The notes under the pieces: generated by a model | Databases searched by the model: none | What the model saw: the letters and a program-made list of their open reading frames with translations, nothing else | What the model was told of the DNA's origin: nothing | In this document: piece by piece, positions 58,298 to 64,000 of the stretch | How positions within the stretch are numbered: the first letter of the stretch is position 1 | How the letters are laid out: every line of letters starts with the position of its first letter | NCBI GenBank assembly: GCA_903813345.2 | Contig: CAIIXF020000003.1 | Location: 17,748,931 to 17,812,930, forward strand | DNA: 64,000 nt | From: Owenia fusiformis | Lineage: Eukaryota > Annelida > Polychaeta > Sabellida > Oweniidae | Reading direction: 5' to 3' | Made by a program: the position numbers and the translations under genes

Positions 58298-58340
58298 CTC
58301 CTGCATGGACCTCGGTATCTGCAGGAGTTATTAGTTTAAA
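58298..58340 (-). promoter_or_regulatory. -1 ribosomal frameshift signal at the gag/pol junction
   Basis: In sense order: slippery TTTAAAC (58340-58334; zero frame T TTA AAC, immediately before the TAA stop), a 6-nt spacer TAATAA (58333-58328), stem CTCCTGCA (58327-58320), a 14-nt loop, and stem TGCAGGAG (58305-58298), perfectly paired over 8 bp. A -1 slip continues into the open pol frame (CTA ATA ACT ...) with no stop before the annotated pol Met. Heptamer, spacing and stem all match the classic viral -1 signal; function is inferred. Confidence 0.85.
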
Positions 58341-59428
58341 TGATTCGGTCTGCTGGGCCCTGAGGATTGTGGAGATCGAGGAGCGGGGTATCTATCATTT
58401 CGACGATCTTGTGGGAACGATCTCTGATTATTTTGATTTTGAAAGGTATTTTGACCTTGAAAGTGGACCCGTCTATTATCTTGATACCATGGACGATCTG
58501 ATTGCATTTGGCGACCTCTGAAGGAGTTATTGCTTTGTGATGGTCTAGGAGAAAATCGTCTACCTCGACCATTGGGATTAGGATCAAATGTTGGCCTTCG
58601 ACATACTACGTTAAGATGACCTACCTGATGACAATTTGTGCAGTAGGGTCTACCTGTACTCGTGCGGCCATTGTACAGGTCCCGTGGAGGTCTCCTTTCG
58701 TTCCTCCTTATCCTGTCGGACATTTCCTCCAACATTCCACGTTGTTCTTCCATTTTGTCCATTAGGGTTTTCAATTGGTTGTCAGGGACGATGGCATTAA
58801 TAGATTTGGGCACTCTGTCCTCTGATGAGATACTTTCATGAAGTTTTGCAAGGCGTTCCACATCGGCGACGGTAACGGGAGAGTGACTCAGTACATGACT
58901 TCTCATTTTAGGGGACAGGCCGCGAATTAATATGCGTATGTGTTCTCCGTCACCTATTTCAAGACGCGAACATTGGAGAGACACATCATTAAGATATGCG
59001 TCAATGGGTTCTCCAGCTTGATGCACGCGTTGCAATAGTTTGCTTTCGAGAGACCACTTTGGAGTGGATTCTATAAATTTTTGAACAAAGGCCGCGCGTA
59101 GGGCGTCCCAATCTTGTTTTGTTTCTTCCTCTAAATTGTCAAACCAAATCTCAGCAATGCCACTCAAAAACATTTTCAGGTAGTCGCACGTGCCCTGTGC
59201 GTCCCATCGTTGTGTTTGAGCATAAAGCTGATATTTGTCAATCCACGAGCGTGGGTTACTTACTGAAGAAGAGTGTGAAAAAATCATTGGTCGCGTAACC
59301 GAAGCTGCGCGAGGTCCTTGTTCCTGATTCATTTCCAGCGCCTGAAGGCGCGCTAATAATTGATCATTCATTTCATCCGCCATGTCTGGATGTTGTCTAT
59401 TCAATCTCCCGTTAATTCGTCTGTACAT
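58331..59428 (-). CDS. gag: gag: capsid/nucleocapsid polyprotein, 365 aa
   Basis: First ORF of the retroelement, 143 nt after the 5' LTR. A retrotransposon Gag capsid-like region lies at about residues 80-185 (MFLSGIAEIWFDNLE, DWDALRAAFVQKF, LLQRVHQAGEPIDAYLNDVS). A basic linker follows, then a single CCHC zinc knuckle at residues 263-276 (CTNCHQVGHLNVVC, CX2CX4HX4C) and an Arg/Gln/Asn-rich tail that would bind RNA. Length is normal for gypsy-class gag. The stop at 58331-58333 directly follows the TTTAAAC slippery heptamer. An in-frame Met at residue 17 is an alternative start. Not disrupted. Confidence 0.9.
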   Translation of the reverse strand: MYRRINGRLNRQHPDMADEMNDQLLARLQALEMNQEQGPRAASVTRPMIFSHSSSVSNPRSWIDKYQLYAQTQRWDAQGTCDYLKMFLSGIAEIWFDNLEEETKQDWDALRAAFVQKFIESTPKWSLESKLLQRVHQAGEPIDAYLNDVSLQCSRLEIGDGEHIRILIRGLSPKMRSHVLSHSPVTVADVERLAKLHESISSEDRVPKSINAIVPDNQLKTLMDKMEEQRGMLEEMSDRIRRNERRPPRDLYNGRTSTGRPYCTNCHQVGHLNVVCRRPTFDPNPNGRGRRFSPRPSQSNNSFRGRQMQSDRPWYQDNRRVHFQGQNTFQNQNNQRSFPQDRRNDRYPAPRSPQSSGPSRPNHLN

Positions 59429-59555
59429 GCAAGAGGGATCTAATCTTTATCTGTTTGTTAATTTATTTGAATTTGAAGATTGAAAGTCTTGATTAATTTT
59501 GTATTTTTCAATTTCATTTGTTGTGATATAGAAAATATTAAACCTTAGGTTTCGG

Positions 59556-59571
59556 CTGGCAACGGCACCAA
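59556..59571 (-). promoter_or_regulatory. Primer-binding site
   Basis: Directly after the 5' LTR the minus strand reads TTGGTGCCGTTGCCAG. TGGTGCCG is complementary to a tRNA 3' end ...CGGCACCA. The priming tRNA is not assigned, because only about 8 nt fit tRNAs I recall. Confidence 0.7.
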
Positions 59572-59971
59572 TGTTGTAATCACTTTTTGGTAATTACAAT
59601 CTTGTTTCCTACTCGAAATACTTATCAACCAACTCAGGATTTAAATCAATAAATAATTTCTATCTCTTTATTTATCTTTTTATTTCGTTGTAAAATTAAT
59701 GTGATATCAATATACAGATTAGATCCCTGTACTGCCTGGCTACCTCGAGAACTCCCCAGAGACCAGTTCCCGTTCCTTATATATTTTATTGTAAATGGCC
59801 AGTGCCTTATGAATGTTTAAGATGTTAGGTCAACGGTAAGTAAAATGAATATTCAATGTCATAGTGCAAGAGGGGTCATAGGTTCAGGCAGTACAGGGTT
59901 AATAATTAATTATGTATGTAAATAACTGTTATGGTTTTTTATGATTGTGTCTGTTCCCTTGAGTCATAACA
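59572..59971 (-). repeat. 5' LTR (minus-strand sense)
   Basis: 400 bp. In the sense of the element it begins TGTTATGACTCAAGGG and ends GTGATTACAACA. It contains a TATA box (AAAATATATAAGGAACGGG) and downstream AATAAA poly(A) signals. By eye it is indistinguishable from the copy at 43266-43665. Confidence 0.95.
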
Positions 59972-59975
59972 CATA

Positions 59976-61947
59976 CTATAATGATACGATTGGTGGCTAA
60001 AAATACATACTGTGAGTGAAGAATCAATTTAGTATGGGTTTGAGTCTTGAAAATTAGGAACTTCCTCTTTATATAAAAAATTTATGCCTTTTTCAAAATG
60101 GCTGCCAGAGATGTAACAAAGATGATATCTTCACTTGTTATGCATGCTACAATAGTAAGATTGATGTTCAAGTATACATTAATGGGTGGTAGAATTCATT
60201 TGATAAGGTTTATAGTCTTTATTTCCCAACGAAGAAAGTTCAGTAGGGATGTAGTGAAGCCCTCCGTCAGTCAGTCTGTCAGAACATCATCTGTCTTATG
60301 TATGATTTTGCAATTTTTGTCAGATTCCTTCAAAGTATGGCCATATGTACTCAATTAAATTGAAGATGGTGTTAATTTTATGATTAATGCCTCAGAAAAT
60401 TCAAAATGTCCCAGAGAAGGAGTTGATTAGCTATTACTTACTAGATATGTCGTCAAGGTATGGTTACATTATATTAAATTAGATCTCAATTTTTTTATTG
60501 TCTAAATATAATTTTTAGCGTTGACTAAATGGTCACCAAAATGTTTAAATCAGCGGAAATTCTGATATTGTACTGTATGTCTATTAGTTAACAAACATTT
60601 TCAGTTTTTATTGAAAATGTATGCCTTTTTTCAATGGCTATGGAAAATATTACAAAAATTATATCTAATAAGGGCTCTTATACATCTTCAAAAGTAGAAT
60701 AGTTTGCATTTTGAAAGTGTAGTTTTAAATATCAATTTGCGATGATGGAAACTATGCTGAAAACAATGGATAGCATGGGAGATGTGGTATTCAACTTCAG
60801 TGCATATCAAATACCGTCCCCTTTTAAGTAATTGTTGATATAAAGTGAGGCAACTTTTGATATGTTTTAATTGAGAAAAACAAGATCATCTTTTTACAAA
60901 ATAAGCTTAACATTTTAAAAAAGTGTCAAGGGATGGGATCCTAATCCATAATTTTCCAGAAAGTTGGATTCATATTCTACAATCATGGGGACTTCACTTG
61001 GAATAAAACACATTTTTTTAATAATGAACACTGTATTTATGGCCAGAAAGTACTCATGGTGAAAGACATATTGCCGTTTAAAATCTTTAATCTCTTAAAT
61101 GTTCAAATGAGAAAATAAGAATATTTTTCTCAATATGACAATATTCAGTGCTGTATGTGTGTACATACATGTCTTTTTCAAAATGGTTGCCAATCAACAA
61201 CAAGCTTAAAAGTTTGTTGGTTGGATTAGTGGAAGACTCGGTAAACAGAGACATCGTCCATGATTTGGTCAGAGGATATGAAGAGGGTTCTGCAATACTG
61301 TCATAATATGCAGCCCTTGAAATCTATTCCGATCTTCCAAGATTTTCTCTCGCCAGAAGGTTTCTGGCCCTTTCTAACTGTAGGTACATATGTATGTCTG
61401 TCCTGCGTGGTTTCTATCTATCACATTTCTCACATGTCATATCACATATCACATGTATGTTGTTACACTGGTCTTTCTGGTGAATTTGAGTAAAAAGAAC
61501 ATTGAAAGATAAATACACATTTGCTGTGTTAAGGCGAAAACGATTATAATCATCAACTTTAAAATTGAATTTTCTTCGAAAATGTGACATTTAGGTCAGG
61601 GAGATTCCCCATAGTCCCCATGTTGTAAAACACAAAAAGTGAAATATCTTTTCTTGTGTTGTGCAGATAATATTTTCTTTAACTGAAGATATTTTAGTTT
61701 GTACAACTATCAGATACAAAAGAGTGATATGGAATGTGAACCACTAAAAATTAAGAATATTCAAGTTTAAGGGAACTTTGTAATACCCTGCAATGTTATT
61801 TCACCCGAATTAACCACCTGGTGGGGAAAGTGGTAACTACCTACATGTACTTGCATCTGAGTAATTGAATAGATTTTACATTCCCAAAAAATGTAGATTT
61901 TGAAGCCAATTTTATGAAATATTTTGCCCAGAAGTAAAGAAACTTTT
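59976..61947. other. Continuation of the foldback element, no gene
   Basis: AT-rich right-hand part of the element begun at 43060. CAAAATGGCTGCCAGAGATG (60094), TTCAATGGCTATGG (about 60630) and CAAAATGGTTGCC (about 61179) mark degenerate subrepeats. Short ORFs here lack family features. Confidence 0.55.
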
Positions 61948-62035
61948 AGCAAAGATACAATTTTTGTTAGCAAAGATACAATTTTTGTTAGCAAAGGTAC
62001 AATCTTTGTTAGCAAAGATACAATCTTTGTTATAT
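61948..62035. repeat. 21-bp tandem repeat (AGCAAAGATACAATTTTTGTT)
   Basis: Four copies of AGCAAAGATACAATTTTTGT(T), the last two with CTTTGTT. Lies near the turning point between the two subrepeat orientations of the foldback element. Confidence 0.8.
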
Positions 62036-62149
62036 TTTCAGCTGCATATATTTCCAATGCAAAGTGAAAACTATAATCTCACAAGACTTAATAAAATTGA
62101 TTCTCATACCCCATAAATATAAAATCTTGACACCAATCGTATAAGTGTG

Positions 62150-62925
62150 GCAAGCACTGATGTGAAGATATCATCATTGTTATATTTCTGGTGGTCATTT
62201 TTAAAAACGCATACTTTCCTATAAAGTGAAAATTCTTATTTTGAAAGAACTATTTAAATGGATTCAACAACCCAATATTATGTATACTTTGACACCACTC
62301 TTATCATTGTAGCATGCTTAGAAGCGAAGATATCTTCTTTGTTATATTTCTGGCAGCCATTTTGAAAAATGCATATATTTTGAATATAAAGTGCAAGTGC
62401 TGAATTTACAAGATTCGAAACCTAATTAAATAGATTCTACAACTACATTAATATATTTTTGACACCACTCTTATAATTGTAGCATGCACAGAAGCAAAAC
62501 TATTGTCTCTGATATATTTTTGGCGGCCATTTTGAAAAATGTGTATATTTCCAATATAAAGCGCCATCTAGCTTGTGTCTTTGGGTAAATTTGTTTCTAT
62601 TGCCCTAAGGTATGTCAATGCCAAAGGGGACATTTTGTAAGGTAAAAAATCTTAATTTGTAAGTATTCGTAAGGCAAGATATCTTCTTTGTTATATTTCT
62701 GGCAGTCATTTTGAAAAACGCGTATATTTTGAATATAAAGTGGAAGTTTTTAATTTTCAAGACTCAAGATCTAATAAAATAGATTCTACGACTACATCGC
62801 TGTATTTTTTTACACCAATCTTATAATTGTAGCATGCACAGAATCAAAGATATTGTCTCTGATGAATTTTTGGCGGCCATTTTGAAAAATGTGTATATTT
62901 CCAATATGAAGCGCCATCTAGCTTG
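62150..62925. repeat. Tandem ~170-bp subrepeats of the foldback right arm
   Basis: At least five diverged units, each with a 'GTTATATTTCTGGC(A/G)G(C/T)CATTTTGAAAAA' type word, 'TATATTTTGAATATAAAGTG' or 'TATATTTCCAATATAAAGCG', and 'CTTATAATTGTAGCATGCACAGAA'-type words. The last two units carry GCGCCATCTAGCTTGTGTCT, the inverse of the left arm near 43180. Confidence 0.75.
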
Positions 62926-63399
62926 TGTCTTTGGATAAATTTATTTATATTGCCCTAAGGTACTTTCATGCCAAAGGGGACATTTGCATCATACAATGAA
63001 GTCCAAATGTAGTTAACCCATCTACTAGTCTGTATTTAAATGTAGTTGTAAGAATTACAATTTCATTTTAGTTGACATTGAAATGTTTTTATGTCACTAC
63101 CACAAATGGTGACTACTGTTATAGTCTTTAATTTTTTGTGGAGGATGTTTGGCGGGTGGTGGTTAGTGTCTGTAACAAATGTTAGGTGATCCAGTGACAT
63201 TTTGTATGTTAATGTTTTCAGTTATAGTGAGTTGACAATCCATATTAATTTTGGTGGAGTAGATATGGCATTGACATTGTTATGTTTTATGTTGCGTAGA
63301 CATTGGCATGTTATTTGCAAGATTAGATGAACAGTTCTCAGTTTTGTGAATGAACATGGCATATTATGTTTTCAGTGGAAGTATACAATTGGTGGATTT

Positions 63400-64000
63400 A
63401 CACTAGCGCGCTAAGACGTCTTAGCTAAAACGTTTTAGCGTTAAAACGTTTTACAAATGAAATGTAAATCTAAATTTACTCAAGAGCTCTCGGCTAAGAG
63501 CACTTAGCTAAAACGTTTTAGGACCCGAGTCATAGCCAAGACGTCTTAGCGTTTAAACGTTTTACAAGCGAGTGTAAACCCATCGGTTTTAGCTAAGAGC
63601 TCTTAGCCTGTTTTTTTTGCGTTGTGCCAAACGAAACATTTGAAACTTTCCATTTACATATGGACATGGTCCTTTATTTTGTCTTATCCCTTGTTCCCAA
63701 TATCATCCAAAAATTATAGAGAAGAACTTATTTGCCTGGCGATTTATTATAATCCTAAGTTATGCATAAAATCTTCCTGCTCTCTTTCATGCTTTTAACA
63801 ATGCTGTCCTCTAGGACATATTTTTCTGAAACCGGTGCATACTTTAGTACAAAGTCGGGTACAAAGTATAGAAGCGGGAAAGGAATAGCTTTATTGACTG
63901 AACCGTCCTTCAACCAGTACTAAACTGCTTTTTTCATTTTACATGCACATATGTATATCTACATCTCTAAGACGTTTTAGGAAAATAGGTGTAAACTCGA
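63400..64000. mobile_element. Element built from iterated 12-bp palindromes, truncated by window end
   Basis: Starts TTTACACTAGCGCGCTAAGA and has a possible inverse end near 63985 (GGTGTAAACTC). Between 63410 and 63610 a series of palindromes is linked by GCTAA/TTAGC: AAGACGTCTTAG, TAAAACGTTTTA (several), AAGAGCTCTTAG and AAGAGCACTTAG. Another AAGACGTTTTAG lies at 63969. The interior 63620-63960 has no supported ORF. Confidence 0.55.

Larger units (their letters stand above)
43266..59971 (-). mobile_element. Apparently intact 16.7-kb env-bearing Ty3/gypsy-class retroelement
   Basis: Two 400-bp LTRs (43266-43665 and 59572-59971) appear identical by eye, start TG, end CA and are flanked by CATA (43262-43265, 59972-59975). 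On the minus strand the order is 5' LTR, PBS, gag, -1 frameshift site, pol, two small ORFs, env, a spliced-type accessory ORF, a 3.6 kb non-coding region, a G-run PPT and the 3' LTR. All major ORFs are uninterrupted. Pol order PR-RT-RNaseH-IN places it in the Ty3/gypsy (Metaviridae) class; env makes it errantivirus-like. Identical LTRs and intact ORFs imply very recent insertion. It is two to three times the usual element length. Confidence 0.93.
43060..63028. mobile_element. Long-inverted-repeat (foldback-like) element split by the LTR retroelement
   Basis: The left end CTAGTAGATGGGTTAACTGC (43060) and the inverse right end (AGTTAACCCATCTACTAG, ending 63028) continue inward as inverted homology: ATGAGAGTACCTTAGG, CCAGATGGCGCTTTATATTG and CAAAATGGCCGCCAAAAAT on the left, with their complements at about 62480-63000. 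Without the retroelement it is about 3.3 kb. Subrepeats containing the CAAAATGGC(C/T)GCC word recur in both arms. No transposase seen; target duplication unresolved. Confidence 0.65.

Noticed and set aside
58274-58330. Independent initiation of pol at its first Met
   Set aside because: The pol frame is open upstream through the gag stop and a complete -1 frameshift signal sits there, so a Gag-Pol fusion is more likely.
63620-63960. Transposase coding region on the minus strand
   Set aside because: Short frames with several stops; no recognisable catalytic block.

Overview
This 64 kb window is AT-rich, intron-bearing animal DNA. Spliced genes with GT..AG introns, metazoan families (GLG1, IST1, sarcoplasmic calcium-binding protein) and a dense load of MITEs, mariner relics, a LINE, satellites and a giant LTR retroelement point to an invertebrate. 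A lophotrochozoan such as a mollusc, annelid or brachiopod is most likely, but this is inferred from general character and not proven. No bacterial operons, rRNA genes or CRISPR arrays are present.

Layout. (1) 248-2795 (+): the last five exons of GLG1 (Golgi apparatus protein 1/ESL-1), ending in its transmembrane anchor, followed by a long AT-rich 3' flank with small DNA transposons. (2) 7948-21150: a ~6 kb segmental tandem duplication carrying two intact four-exon genes (-) for 189-residue EF-hand proteins of the sarcoplasmic calcium-binding protein type. Each copy acquired its own ~1.05 kb mariner-like insertion after duplication, and the sister copy preserves each empty TA site. (3) 22000-24190 (-): a 5'-truncated, frameshifted LINE fragment between two copies of its 3' region, then a 28-bp satellite. 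(4) 25435-38604 (-): a complete ten-coding-exon IST1 gene (ESCRT-III-like; 446 residues by my splice model). Two of its exon/intron junctions have been amplified into the downstream introns. One became a 60-copy, 46-bp array (28075-30834), each unit carrying the exon's 3' end plus a 5' splice site; the other became a ~150-bp repeat. A 4.6 kb DNA transposon with very long inverted arms has jumped into one of the duplicated splice sites. (5) 42963-43023 (+): a single signal-peptide exon of an unidentified gene, divergent from IST1. (6) 43266-59971 (-): an apparently intact 16.7 kb Ty3/gypsy-class element nested inside a long-inverted-repeat transposon. Its two 400-bp LTRs look identical by eye. 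It has gag, pol with a C-terminal chromodomain, a class-I (F-like) envelope, three further ORFs and a textbook -1 frameshift signal (TTTAAAC, 6-nt spacer, 8-bp stem) at the gag stop. (7) 63400-64000: a mobile element made of iterated 12-bp palindromes, cut by the window edge.

The most unusual features are the two independent splice-donor amplifications in one gene and the young env-bearing, chromodomain-bearing retroelement. Exon coordinates come from reading frames, splice consensus and remembered family similarity; no alignment or database search was run.
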